Assembly: GCA_022708105.1 (NCBI GenBank)
Contig: JAKIZI010000002.1
Span: forward strand, 20,022-84,021
DNA length: 64,000 bases
Direction of reading: 5' to 3'
Source of the DNA: Bacteroidota bacterium
GTDB taxonomy: Bacteria > Bacteroidota > Bacteroidia > Bacteroidales > WCHB1-69
Part shown: in pieces, positions 54,351-62,350 of the stretch
How positions within the stretch are numbered: the first letter of the stretch is position 1
How the letters are laid out: each line of letters opens with the position of its first letter
The notes under the pieces: generated by a model
What the model was told of the DNA's origin: nothing
The model's input: the letters and a program-made list of their open reading frames with translations, nothing else
The model's database searches: none
Made by a program: the position numbers and the translations under genes

Positions 54351-56240
54351 ATGGCAGAGCATAAATACATAGAAACTCAAACTCGAAAGATAATAAGTGC
54401 TTATGGTGGCGTTGGTTCTATCATTGAAAGTCCATATGGTGCTTTAAAAGTTGAAGAATTCGATAAATGGCCGTATTTTCAGGCATTAATTGAAGACCCT
54501 TCAAAAATTGAAAACTTCAAGATTACAGACAACAGGTTGCTAAAGCGTTTACAGCACGAGAAAGGCTTTCCAAACCTTAAAGAATTTATCGCAATACCTG
54601 CAAATACAGCAAACTATAAAGTAAAAAACAAACCATCTGATACAAATTTAGTTATTGGAGCAGAGTATTTTCCTAAATGGTTTTATTGTAATAATTGCGA
54701 CAGATTTCATTCTTTAAATGATTGGTGGAAAAAGTGGACGCAGACGATGGAAAAATACCATATCACACCTGATAAATCTGATTTTGTTCCTCCAAAATGT
54801 TACCATTGTTTTGATGAAGCAAAACAGAACAATAAAAAGAAATTCTATTTTGAACTTGAACAAGTTAGGTTTATAATGACTTCGCCAAGTGGGGCAATTA
54901 CTGATATTCCTTGGGAAAGATGGAATAAGGCAGTTATCGAGAAAAAGGAGGATGATTCTGAAGCTGGTCAAGTTGTGCTTGATTTTGATAATTTGTGCTG
55001 TGGTGATAAACAGGATTTACGATATATACAATCTACAAAGTTTTCCGACTTGACAGGGATTCAAATAAAATGCAATAATTGTGGAACAAAAAATAATATA
55101 TCGGGTTTGTTCGGTTTACGTCTTAAGGATTTCAACAAAGATTCTTACAGAAAACCTGTTATCAGAACCAGTAATAGTGTTTACTATCCAATTATGGTAA
55201 ACAGTATTTATTTGCCAACAAAAAGAGATATTGACTTAGAAGACCAGGTTAAGATAGATAAATGGTTTGAGAAAGGAAAAGATATTGAATTTATGTTTGA
55301 AGCTTTATTGGAAAAGTATAAAAAAGAAATAATTGAATCATATATCAAGAATGAGATTCATGGAGAATATGAGTGTGAAAATGAATATCGTTTAAGAGAA
55401 TATAATTTCATTATTGATAATGAGCAACCAAATGATGACAACTTATTGCTTGAGCCACAAAAGACTGACAATATAGATTCATTTGGTATTGATAGATTAA
55501 CTGCAATTAAAAGATTAAAAGTAACTACAGTTCAAACAGGTTTCACAAGACAAGAACCTTTAGATAAAGATATGTTTTTGAGCGGGGAAAATTTGGAAAA
55601 TGCTCCTGTTGAAGTAAAGTTCACATCGTCTTTTGGCAATCAAACAAAATATTTGCCCGCTGTTGAGAACTTTGGAGAAGGTATTTTTATGTCAATCTCA
55701 GACAAAAGAATCTCTGATTGGCTGAACAAATCGTTTCAAAATAACGAATTTAAGGATAGAATAAATAAACTCTGGAACAACAATGCTAACAGAGAATTTG
55801 GTATGAAGAATTTTGTGGATAAACCTCATTTAGCAAAATTTCTATTGATTCATACTTTGTCGCATTTGATTATGAAAGAGTTGGAATTCCTTTGTGGATA
55901 TGCAACAACATCATTGAACGAAAGGCTTTTTATTGATAATGAAAACATGCAAGGTATTTTGATTTACACAGTTGCGGGTGCAGAAGGTAGTTATGGAGGT
56001 TTAGTAAGTCAAGCTAACAATAAAGACTTTTTTAGAATTCTAAAATCAGCATTTAACAGAGCAAATGATTGTTCTTCTGACCCGATTTGTTTTCATTCAG
56101 ATGGTCAGGGCGTTGGCGGTTTAAATTTAGCTGCATGTTATTCATGCGCTCTTTTACCGGAAAATGCCTGTGAAGAATTTAATTCATTTCTGGACAGGGC
56201 AGTTTTAATACATGAAGATTATGGATTTATTAACAATTAA
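54351..56240 (+). CDS. drmB: DrmB-like DUF1998 protein of a DISARM-type operon
   Basis: A 629-residue protein with the DUF1998 region in the C-terminal quarter: FLLIHTLSHLIMKELEFLCG at about residue 497, GILIYTVAGAEGSYGGLVS, then DDCSSDP-like CSSDPICFHSDGQG and LAACYSCALLPENACEEFN with a cluster of Cys. Further Cys pairs occur at the N-terminus (CNNCDRF, KCYHCFD) and in the middle (CNNCGTKN), so several zinc sites are likely. DrmB forms a complex with DrmA that loads on foreign DNA in known DISARM systems. It ends the operon; a hairpin terminator follows at 56256-56340. No drmC or methyltransferase follows. Confidence 0.85.
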   Translation: MAEHKYIETQTRKIISAYGGVGSIIESPYGALKVEEFDKWPYFQALIEDPSKIENFKITDNRLLKRLQHEKGFPNLKEFIAIPANTANYKVKNKPSDTNLVIGAEYFPKWFYCNNCDRFHSLNDWWKKWTQTMEKYHITPDKSDFVPPKCYHCFDEAKQNNKKKFYFELEQVRFIMTSPSGAITDIPWERWNKAVIEKKEDDSEAGQVVLDFDNLCCGDKQDLRYIQSTKFSDLTGIQIKCNNCGTKNNISGLFGLRLKDFNKDSYRKPVIRTSNSVYYPIMVNSIYLPTKRDIDLEDQVKIDKWFEKGKDIEFMFEALLEKYKKEIIESYIKNEIHGEYECENEYRLREYNFIIDNEQPNDDNLLLEPQKTDNIDSFGIDRLTAIKRLKVTTVQTGFTRQEPLDKDMFLSGENLENAPVEVKFTSSFGNQTKYLPAVENFGEGIFMSISDKRISDWLNKSFQNNEFKDRINKLWNNNANREFGMKNFVDKPHLAKFLLIHTLSHLIMKELEFLCGYATTSLNERLFIDNENMQGILIYTVAGAEGSYGGLVSQANNKDFFRILKSAFNRANDCSSDPICFHSDGQGVGGLNLAACYSCALLPENACEEFNSFLDRAVLIHEDYGFINN

Positions 56241-56255
56241 AAATATAGCTTACAT

Positions 56256-56340
56256 AGCCAAGCATAATTGCAATTTGCACGAGTCAATTCGTACAAAAGA
56301 ATTGCAAATGTAATTGGCTTTAAGTTACTTCTTTTTTTTC
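56256..56340 (+). terminator. Terminator of the drm operon
   Basis: AGCCAAGCATAATTGCAATT (56256-56275) pairs imperfectly with AATTGCAAATGTAATTGGCT (56300-56319) around a 24-nt loop, followed by CTTTTTTTTC (56331-56340). A long imperfect stem right after the drmB stop. Confidence 0.75.
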
Positions 56341-56847
56341 TATCCTAAAAAATAATTTTTTTCAGTAATAGCAGTGCTCTATTAAAAAATTGAAGATTGT
56401 AAAAATGAGAATGAATAAATCCAATTTTTTTCCAGAAGAGTTCAACGCCTAACTTCATAGAAGCCCCCACCCTGAGAGCCCCCTTCAGTGTGTTTTGATG
56501 TAATCCTTTATTGAACGGCACTTTCGGACATTGCTTTTTTGAAACGAATAATTTTGTCGTAAAGTGTGATTTTTTTCATAAAATATTATGAATATAATAA
56601 AATCTTTATTATATTTGCCCGTTGAATTACTCCTAAAACTAAATTATTAGCTTCGTTCGTATTAGTTTACCGATAGTTTAGTTCAAAAAACAACGAAACA
56701 ACTGCCATCGGCAACACCATTGCACATCGTTGTACTGCATATAGAGGCGGCAACAACCGATTTGCAAGCACAAAAAATTTATTTCCTTCATGCTGTAACT
56801 TGATTGCAAGCCATTGGCATGTTGTTTTTGTGCCGAAAGTGCCCGTT

Positions 56848-57099
56848 GTAAGCGGTAGGAATGCAAATGTAAGCGGTAGGAACGCAAATGTAAGTGGTAG
56901 GAACGCAAATGTAAGTGGTAGGAACGCAAATGTAAGTCGAAGGAACGCAAATGTAAGTCGAAGGAACGCAAATGTAAGTCGAAGGAACCCAAATGTAAGC
57001 TGAAGGAATGCAAATGTAAGTCGAAGGAACCCAAATGTAAGCTGAAGGAACCCAAATGTAAGTGGAAGGAACACAAATACAAGTCGAAGGAATATAAAT
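56848..57099 (+). repeat. 21-bp tandem repeat array, twelve units
   Basis: Twelve contiguous 21-bp units with core GGAACGCAAATGTAAG, plus a degraded thirteenth. Variants are grouped (GCGGTAGG first, then GTCGAAGG, then CTGAAGG). The period is two turns of B-DNA. Because 21 is divisible by 3 all frames read as repeats (RNANVSG on plus, LTFAFL on minus), so the open frames here are not taken as genes. The same repeat recurs inverted at 63948-64000. 56341-56847 is AT-rich with no gene seen. Confidence 0.93.
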
Positions 57100-57173
57100 G
57101 TAAGTAAAAGAAATTGAAAAACAAGTTGTTAGCCGCAACTTGCATTATTTATTAACCTTTTAAATTCAAAATT

Positions 57174-57833
57174 ATGGCGAAAAAACAAAAAAAATCAGAA
57201 GCAGCAACCTTAGAGTTGTACCGAGTAGCATTAGAAAATGCCGGAACGCAACCCGAAATTTCAACCGAAATGGCAGAATTGGGTTATGATGCGGATAAAA
57301 TTGCCGAAGGAAAGGCTCTTTTGGCACAAACCCGTTCGGTGTTCAATGCAAACATTACAGAGTACGATGAAAGCACCACCGCTTATGCGCAGTTTGTATC
57401 CAAGAAATCGGAACTCGAAAAAATATTCATGCAGCATCGTAAAAAAGCCAAAGTAGTATTCCGTAAAGATTCACTGACAGCAGAGCAATTGGCGGTTTTA
57501 GGTGAAATGCCGCGTATCTATGTCAATATCCTTGAAGCGGCAAAGAAATTTTACGAAATTTCAACCACAGATGCCGATATCCAAAGTAAATTGGCACGGT
57601 TGGTCATCACTCCCGAACAACTAACCGCCGGAAAAAACCTCGTCAGCGAGTTGGAAACGGCAAGAGCCGCTTATCTGAAAGAAAAGGGGGAATCGCAAGA
57701 AGCCACCAAAATCAAAGATGCCGCCTTCGCCAAAATGGACGACTGGATGAGTGAGTTTTACGCCGTAGCCCGCATCGCCCTCGAAGACAAACCCCAACTT
57801 TTAGAAGCACTGGGCAAAGTCGTAAAAGGATAA
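57174..57833 (+). CDS. Helical hypothetical protein with duplicated halves
   Basis: A 219-residue cytoplasmic, mostly helical protein of unknown family, Lys/Glu/Ala-rich. It is built of two similar halves: residues about 29-75 (STEMAELGYDADKIAEGKAL; LLAQTRSVFNANITEYDEST) and about 136-185 (IQSKLARLVITPEQLTAGKN; LVSELETARAAYLKEKGESQ). It begins MAKKQKKSEAATLELYR with a Lys-rich stretch, lies right after the 21-bp array, and has no signal peptide. Conserved-looking short proteins of this type occur in Bacteroidota without a known role. It could be a DNA-array-associated protein; that is speculation from position. Confidence 0.65.
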   Translation: MAKKQKKSEAATLELYRVALENAGTQPEISTEMAELGYDADKIAEGKALLAQTRSVFNANITEYDESTTAYAQFVSKKSELEKIFMQHRKKAKVVFRKDSLTAEQLAVLGEMPRIYVNILEAAKKFYEISTTDADIQSKLARLVITPEQLTAGKNLVSELETARAAYLKEKGESQEATKIKDAAFAKMDDWMSEFYAVARIALEDKPQLLEALGKVVKG

Positions 57834-57908
57834 TACCGGCGACCTCTTTTTTTTTAGGCCCTTTCTTTACTGCTGAAGAAAAAATCGAAATTAGTTCTTC
57901 AACAAATG

Positions 57909-57990
57909 AATGAAACGGTGCGCTGCACCTTTAGATTGTAGTCCCGGATTCGCAAAACTACAAATGAGACGGTGCTACGCACCTTTTGTT
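57909..57990 (+). repeat. REP/BIME-like palindrome pair R1
   Basis: GGTGCGCTGCACC (57918-57930) and GGTGCTACGCACC (57972-57984), two related palindromes separated by 41 bp. It has the same orientation as R4 and lies downstream of the helical protein gene. Confidence 0.85.
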
Positions 57991-58020
57991 ATTTCTTTTT
58001 GGGTGTGTTATAATGGAAAA

Positions 58021-58387
58021 TTACCGCAAAGACGCAGAGATGCAAAGACGCAAAGAATGAGGGATTCATTATGATATAAATGAGGCGATAGGGAACATCT
58101 TTGAATTTGTTAAGATATTCAGGTGCGTAGCACCGTTTCATCTGTAGAAAAGAAAACACCATACAAATCTTTAAGGTGCAGCGCACCGTCTCAAAATCAT
58201 TAATCCGAAGAAATTACCGCAAAGAAGCAGAGACGCAAAGAATGACGGATTCGTTATGATATAAATGAGGCGATAGGGAACACCTTTGAATTTGTTAAGA
58301 TATTCAGGTGCGTAGCACCGTTTCATCTGTAGAAAAGAAAGACCGTACAAATCTTTAAGGTGCAGCGCACCGTCTCATTTGTAGAAA
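58021..58387 (-). repeat. REP/BIME-like palindrome pairs R2 and R3 within a tandem duplication
   Basis: R2: GGTGCGTAGCACC (58122-58134) and GGTGCAGCGCACC (58175-58187). R3: the same palindromes at 58307-58319 and 58359-58371. Both are in the opposite orientation to R1. Each lies at the end of a ~170-190-bp unit (58021-58196, 58214-58381) starting ACCGCAAAGACGCAGAGA, with the shared stretch TGATATAAATGAGGCGATAG. 58388-58555 has no gene seen. Confidence 0.85.
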
Positions 58388-58555
58388 ATATCCCAACACA
58401 ATTGAATCGGATTTTCAAAATTTATTTTTATAACATCTTGCAAATTGGTTAATAAAATGTTATTTTTGTAATCATATCAAAAATAAACCCAAGAAGAATA
58501 ACATAACAATTGATCCCCGCTATACAATTCTTAAACCAACAAAACAAATTAATCT

Positions 58556-59020
58556 ATGGCGAACACCTTTGCCCAATGTTACCTACATTTTATCTTTTCG
58601 CCGAAAAACAGAGACGCATTAATAACACAAAATTGGAAAATCAATTTAGAAAAATATATTTCATCTCTGATTCAGGACAGAAAACATAAATTAATATCCA
58701 TAAACGCACAACCTGACCATATTCATATTTTAATCGGGTATTATGTTGGTGATTTAATTCCAAACTTAGTTGAGCATATTAAAACTTCATCTACTCATTG
58801 GATTAATGAAAATAAGTTATCTCATTTTAAATTCGAATGGCAAAAGGGTTATGGAGTGTTTAGCTATTCCAAATCACAGATAAAAAGAGTCTCACAATAT
58901 ATTATTAATCAAGATAATCATCATAAGAAAAAAACATTCAAAGAGGAATATTTAGAAATATTACGTAAAAATAATATTGAATTTAATGAAAAATATTTGT
59001 TCGATTTCTGGGATGAATAA
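58556..59020 (+). CDS. REP-associated tyrosine transposase (IS200-like Y1 transposase)
   Basis: A 154-residue HUH single-strand endonuclease. The HxH metal site is His55/His57 in QPDHIHILIG; the likely nucleophile is Tyr115 in RVSQYIINQDNHHKKK. FEWQKGYGVFSYSKSQ is the conserved central motif of this Bacteroidota family. No tnpB partner is present. It is framed by inverted REP pairs R3 (upstream) and R4 (10 nt downstream), which marks it as a RAYT rather than a full IS200 element. Likely intact. It probably acts on the palindromes around it. Confidence 0.88.
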   Translation: MANTFAQCYLHFIFSPKNRDALITQNWKINLEKYISSLIQDRKHKLISINAQPDHIHILIGYYVGDLIPNLVEHIKTSSTHWINENKLSHFKFEWQKGYGVFSYSKSQIKRVSQYIINQDNHHKKKTFKEEYLEILRKNNIEFNEKYLFDFWDE

Positions 59021-59021
59021 T

Positions 59022-59100
59022 TTTGAGACGGTGCGCTGCACCTTTTGATTGATTCATGGATTTGTTTTGCTACAGATGAAACGGTGCTACGCACCTTTGG
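59022..59100 (+). repeat. REP/BIME-like palindrome pair R4
   Basis: GGTGCGCTGCACC (59030-59042) and GGTGCTACGCACC (59083-59095), directly after the RAYT gene and inverted relative to R3 before it. Confidence 0.85.
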
Positions 59101-59189
59101 TAATTTCTTTTTGAGTGTCTTGTATTACAAATAAGACCTAAAGATTTACGAATTTATTATGCAGCAGATGAGGTGAGGGGGTAAACCTT

Positions 59190-59310
59190 TAAATTTGTGA
59201 AGATATTCAGGTGCGTAGCACCGTCTCATTTGTAGAAAAGAAAATGCCGAAGCAATCTTCAAGGTGCAGCGCACCGTTTCCATGAATCTTTGCGCCTCTG
59301 CGTCTTTGCG
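59190..59310 (-). repeat. REP/BIME-like palindrome pair R5
   Basis: GGTGCGTAGCACC (59210-59222) and GGTGCAGCGCACC (59263-59275), oriented like R2/R3, followed by GCGCCTCTGCGTCTTTGCGG, the inverse of the ACCGCAAAG motif that begins R2/R3 units. Confidence 0.85.
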
Positions 59311-59323
59311 GTAAATCTCCCCA

Positions 59324-59484
59324 AAGCGTGAGGCGTTGAGGTGGAAAGCCCGCAAGGACGGGAGACGATGTGCCGCTGCTACAAAAAAGCGACCGGAGGA
59401 AGCTCTTTTTGTGGCATTGCGAGCACACGGCTACCGGCTGCGGACTTGGAACCGGACGCCGACGGCGTAGCCGGCACGCCCAAA
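59324..59484 (-). repeat. GC-rich interspersed repeat, right copy (inverted)
   Basis: Reverse complement of the 47622-47780 repeat with a few differences: GCGTGAGGCGTTGAGGTGG, CCGCAAGGACGGG, GCGACCGGAGGAAGC, CGGACTTGGAACCGGACGC, ending GGCACGCCC. Together the two copies bracket the drm operon, the helical protein and the RAYT. Confidence 0.88.
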
Positions 59485-59510
59485 TAATAAATATTAAATA
59501 AATAAAAAAT

Positions 59511-60206
59511 CTACGCTAAAGTCCAGTCAATTTCCGTAAGTTCTGCTTGGTTGAGCAGCTGATTGGTTTTCGAGAAGTGGCTACATCCGTAAAAACCCTT
59601 GTGGGCAGAGAAAGGCGAGGGATGGGCCGCTTGGAGAATGTGGTGGCGTCTGGTATCGATGAGCGGAATCTTGTTGGCGGCATAAGCGCCCCACAATATA
59701 AAAACAACATTCTCTTTCCGGGAAGATATCTCTCGGATCACGGCATCTGTAAAGGTTTCCCATCCTTGTTCCCGATGAGAGCTTGGTTGATGCGCCCTAA
59801 CGGTTAATATGGTATTGAGAAGGAGCACCCCTTGTTTCGCCCATTTTTCCAAATTGCCGCTTTGGGGAACCGGACAACCAATGTCATCGTGCAGCTCTTT
59901 GAAAATGTTGATTAAAGACTTGGGCAACGGAGCTCCTTGGGGAACCGAGAAACAGAGACCATGCGCCTGTCCCGGGTTATGATAAGGATCTTGTCCCATC
60001 AGCACCACCTTGACCTTCGGAAACGGGGTGAGGTTAAATGCATTAAAAATCAGTGATCCCGGAGGAAAAACGAGATTGTTTTTTTTCTCTTCCACCAAAA
60101 AAGACTTGAGTTGAGCAAAATAGGGAGCTCGGAACTCTTTTTCCAATATTTCCAGCCAAGAGGCTTCAATAACGGGTTTCACAAAATTTGCATCGGCCAT
60201 TTTCAA
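59511..60206 (-). CDS. ung: Uracil-DNA glycosylase, family 1
   Basis: Removes uracil from DNA in base excision repair. The 231-residue protein has GQDPYHNPGQAHGLCFSVP with the catalytic Asp, LLLNTILTVRAHQPSSH, FILWGAYAANK, and HPSPFSAHKGFYGCSHFSKTN with the catalytic His. Length matches the family. The start used is MKMADANF; an internal Met3 is also possible. mtaB lies just upstream on the same strand (gap about 20 nt), so the two are probably cotranscribed. Confidence 0.96.
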   Translation of the reverse strand: MKMADANFVKPVIEASWLEILEKEFRAPYFAQLKSFLVEEKKNNLVFPPGSLIFNAFNLTPFPKVKVVLMGQDPYHNPGQAHGLCFSVPQGAPLPKSLINIFKELHDDIGCPVPQSGNLEKWAKQGVLLLNTILTVRAHQPSSHREQGWETFTDAVIREISSRKENVVFILWGAYAANKIPLIDTRRHHILQAAHPSPFSAHKGFYGCSHFSKTNQLLNQAELTEIDWTLA

Positions 60207-60226
60207 TCTGTTTTAAAATGGATTCT

Positions 60227-61465
60227 CTATTCGGGTTCAATGGTATCTTGGGTGATTTGAACGGGGGTAATCGTATTGATCAGCGAAGCGTTGAAAGGAA
60301 CTTTTACTTTGATGTAGTTATCGGAGAACCCGAACAACCATCCGTTTTTGATATCGGATTCAATCAGGACGGGGCGTTCTTCTCCATAGTGATCGTGGTA
60401 AAATTGTTCTTTTTTGAGGGTGGATAAATTGAGCAGTTGGGTGGTCCGTTCTTTTTTGAGGGGAGGCGAAACCTGTTCACTCATGGCCGCAGCCGGAGTC
60501 CCCGGGCGTTTGGAGTAAGTGAATACATGCAGATAGCTGATGGGAAGAGAATTTAAAAAGTCGTAGGTATTCTGAAAATCTTCATTGGTTTCTCCGGGGA
60601 ATCCTGCGATGATGTCCACTGCCACACATGCTTCGGGCATATATTTTTTAATTTCTTCAATTTTAGAAGCGAAGAGTTGTCGGTTGTAGCGTCGTTTCAT
60701 AAGTCCCAAAATGCGGTCGGAACCCGATTGCAGCGGAATATGAAAGTGGGGCATCACTCTTTTGGATTGTGCCGCAAGGGCGATGATTTCGGGGGTGAGC
60801 AGATTCGGTTCGATGGAAGAGATGCGGATTCGTTCAATGAGGTCTTGCTTTTCGATGGCTTCAAGCAGCTGCAGAAAAGATGACCCGTTTTTTCTTCCGA
60901 AATCGCCCAAGTTTACTCCGGTAATGATAATCTCTTTGATATTTTCGCGGTGAATCGTCTCTATGTTTTGCAACACATGGTCAATGTTGTCGCTGCGACT
61001 TTCGCCGCGTGCGGTGGCTACGGTGCAGTATGTGCAATGGTAGTCGCAGCCGTCCTGAATTTTGAGGAACGAGCGTGTGCGGTCGTGGGAGGAATAAGAG
61101 GAGAAGAAGTGGGGAGCTTGTGGCAATGCCTCTTCGGTCATATAGGGAATGATATTCATCTTGTCGGCACTTCCCAGAACCGCTTTCACTCCTTGCCATT
61201 GGGCAATAATGTCGGGGGAGAGTGCAGAATAACATCCAAAAATAATGATTTCGGCGTTGGGATGTTGCCGGTGGAGTTTGGCAACCAAATTACGGGCTTT
61301 CTTCTCCGCTGTTCCAGTCACGGCGCAGGTATTGATTAAGAGGTAGTCGGGTTGCTCCGACAGCACAAAACCCTTTTCAATCAACTGTCTCGAGATGTCT
61401 GAAGATTCACTGAAATTCAACTTGCAGCCCAACGTATGAATGGCAAAACTTTTTCTATTTTTCAT
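60227..61465 (-). CDS. mtaB: tRNA t6A37 methylthiotransferase MtaB
   Basis: Radical-SAM enzyme that adds a methylthio group to t6A37 of tRNA. The 412-residue protein has the N-terminal UPF0004 domain (HTLGCKLNFSESSDI; LLINTCAVTGTAEKKARN; IIFGCYSAL) with three Cys for the second cluster. The radical-SAM motif CDYHCTYC lies at about residue 144. The C-terminal TRAM-like part is ERPVLIESDIKNGWLFGFSD. Group features (HTLGCKLN rather than MiaB or RimO forms) indicate MtaB. A TATTTTTG box lies only 4 nt before the ATG, so the mRNA may be nearly leaderless. Confidence 0.94.
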   Translation of the reverse strand: MKNRKSFAIHTLGCKLNFSESSDISRQLIEKGFVLSEQPDYLLINTCAVTGTAEKKARNLVAKLHRQHPNAEIIIFGCYSALSPDIIAQWQGVKAVLGSADKMNIIPYMTEEALPQAPHFFSSYSSHDRTRSFLKIQDGCDYHCTYCTVATARGESRSDNIDHVLQNIETIHRENIKEIIITGVNLGDFGRKNGSSFLQLLEAIEKQDLIERIRISSIEPNLLTPEIIALAAQSKRVMPHFHIPLQSGSDRILGLMKRRYNRQLFASKIEEIKKYMPEACVAVDIIAGFPGETNEDFQNTYDFLNSLPISYLHVFTYSKRPGTPAAAMSEQVSPPLKKERTTQLLNLSTLKKEQFYHDHYGEERPVLIESDIKNGWLFGFSDNYIKVKVPFNASLINTITPVQITQDTIEPE

Positions 61466-61469
61466 GATG

Positions 61470-61477
61470 CAAAAATA
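61470..61477 (-). promoter_or_regulatory. -7 box of mtaB, very close to the start
   Basis: The minus strand reads TATTTTTG, an exact TAnnTTTG, ending 4 nt before the mtaB ATG at 61465. The transcript would begin at or next to the start codon. Confidence 0.5.
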
Positions 61478-61560
61478 TAAAATATTTATCGATTTAAAGC
61501 CGAGTGGGTTGCATATCGGAAAATTGAAATGTAAAGAATGGTTATTTATAATATTTTAGC

Positions 61561-61568
61561 TATTTTTG
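61561..61568 (+). promoter_or_regulatory. -7 box of the porT-like gene
   Basis: TATTTTTG 29 nt before the ATG at 61598. It lies inside the longer open frame that begins at 61538 and so favours the later start. Confidence 0.55.
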
Positions 61569-61597
61569 CGTTTCATTTTTCTGAAACCCTTCACGGA

Positions 61598-62320
61598 ATG
61601 AATCGACTGAAAAAACTGACTATTGTCTTATGCCTGACCTTGATTTCGGGGTCGTTATTTTCTCAAAGTCTCTCTTTTGGAGTTCCCAACTTGTTGAAAT
61701 ATGACAAACAATTACTGCATTTCGGATTCCTAATCGGTTACAATCAGTTTGATTTCAGGATTGCACCCAAGTCGGATTTAGCAGAGTATGATTCTTTGAT
61801 GGTCATCAACACGGCGTCATTAAGCGGGTTTAATTTGGGAATTGTGACCAATCTGCGGATGGGAAAATATTTTGATTTACGTTTTATTCCCGGTCTTTCT
61901 TTTGGGGACAGAATTGTGAATTACACCATTTTATATTCCAATAACAGTCGCTTGGTTACGCGTAAAAATATAGAATCCGTTTATTTGGATTTGCCGTTAT
62001 TGGTCAAATTCAAGTCATCGCGAATGCACAATATACGGGCGTATGTGGTAGGAGGTGTCCAGTATAGTCTGGATTTAATCTCTGCCGCCAAGAAAAAAAA
62101 TAACACCAATAACGAGATTGTGCTTAAATTATATCCAAATGATTTTCAGGCGCAAGTGGGAGTGGGCGCCGATTTTTACTTTACCTATTTTAAATTTTCT
62201 ACCGAGTTAAAGATGTCCTTCGGACTCAATAATTTATTGGTAAAAGAGGATAATATTTACTCTCAAAGTGTTCAGTCGTTAAAATCTAAAATATTACAAA
62301 TATCGTTTATGTTTGAATAG
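61598..62320 (+). CDS. porT: PorT-like outer-membrane protein (type IX secretion)
   Basis: A 240-residue outer-membrane beta-barrel-like protein. From the ATG at 61598 the signal peptide reads MNRLKKLTIVLCLTLISGSLFSQ. A 20-residue N-terminal extension in the longer frame precedes the promoter box and is rejected. Barrel-like strands alternate (LHFGFLIGYNQFDFRI; GFNLGIVTNLRMGKYFDLRF; IPGLSFGDRIVNY; LDLPLLVKFKSS; VGVGADFYFTYFKFSTELKM). PorT is needed for T9SS secretion, consistent with the six T9SS-sorted proteins in this window. glyS follows after 30 nt. Confidence 0.8.
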   Translation: MNRLKKLTIVLCLTLISGSLFSQSLSFGVPNLLKYDKQLLHFGFLIGYNQFDFRIAPKSDLAEYDSLMVINTASLSGFNLGIVTNLRMGKYFDLRFIPGLSFGDRIVNYTILYSNNSRLVTRKNIESVYLDLPLLVKFKSSRMHNIRAYVVGGVQYSLDLISAAKKKNNTNNEIVLKLYPNDFQAQVGVGADFYFTYFKFSTELKMSFGLNNLLVKEDNIYSQSVQSLKSKILQISFMFE

Positions 62321-62350
62321 CGATACAAACGCAACTAAAAAAAAGAGACA

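Noticed and set aside
56667..57145. Several minus-strand open frames with repeats such as LTFAFLP, and a plus frame with SGRNANV
   Set aside because: All come from the 21-bp array, which is open in every frame because 21 is a multiple of three.
48286..59020. Complete DISARM system
   Set aside because: No methyltransferase and no phospholipase-D-type DrmC gene in the flanks up to the RAYT.
57909..59310. REP palindromes as terminators or attC sites
   Set aside because: They occur as paired palindromes around a Y1 transposase, without T-runs and without core sites, so REP is the better reading.
61538..61597. Longer N-terminus of the porT-like protein
   Set aside because: It precedes the promoter box and would put the signal peptide in the middle; the ATG at 61598 begins a regular signal peptide.
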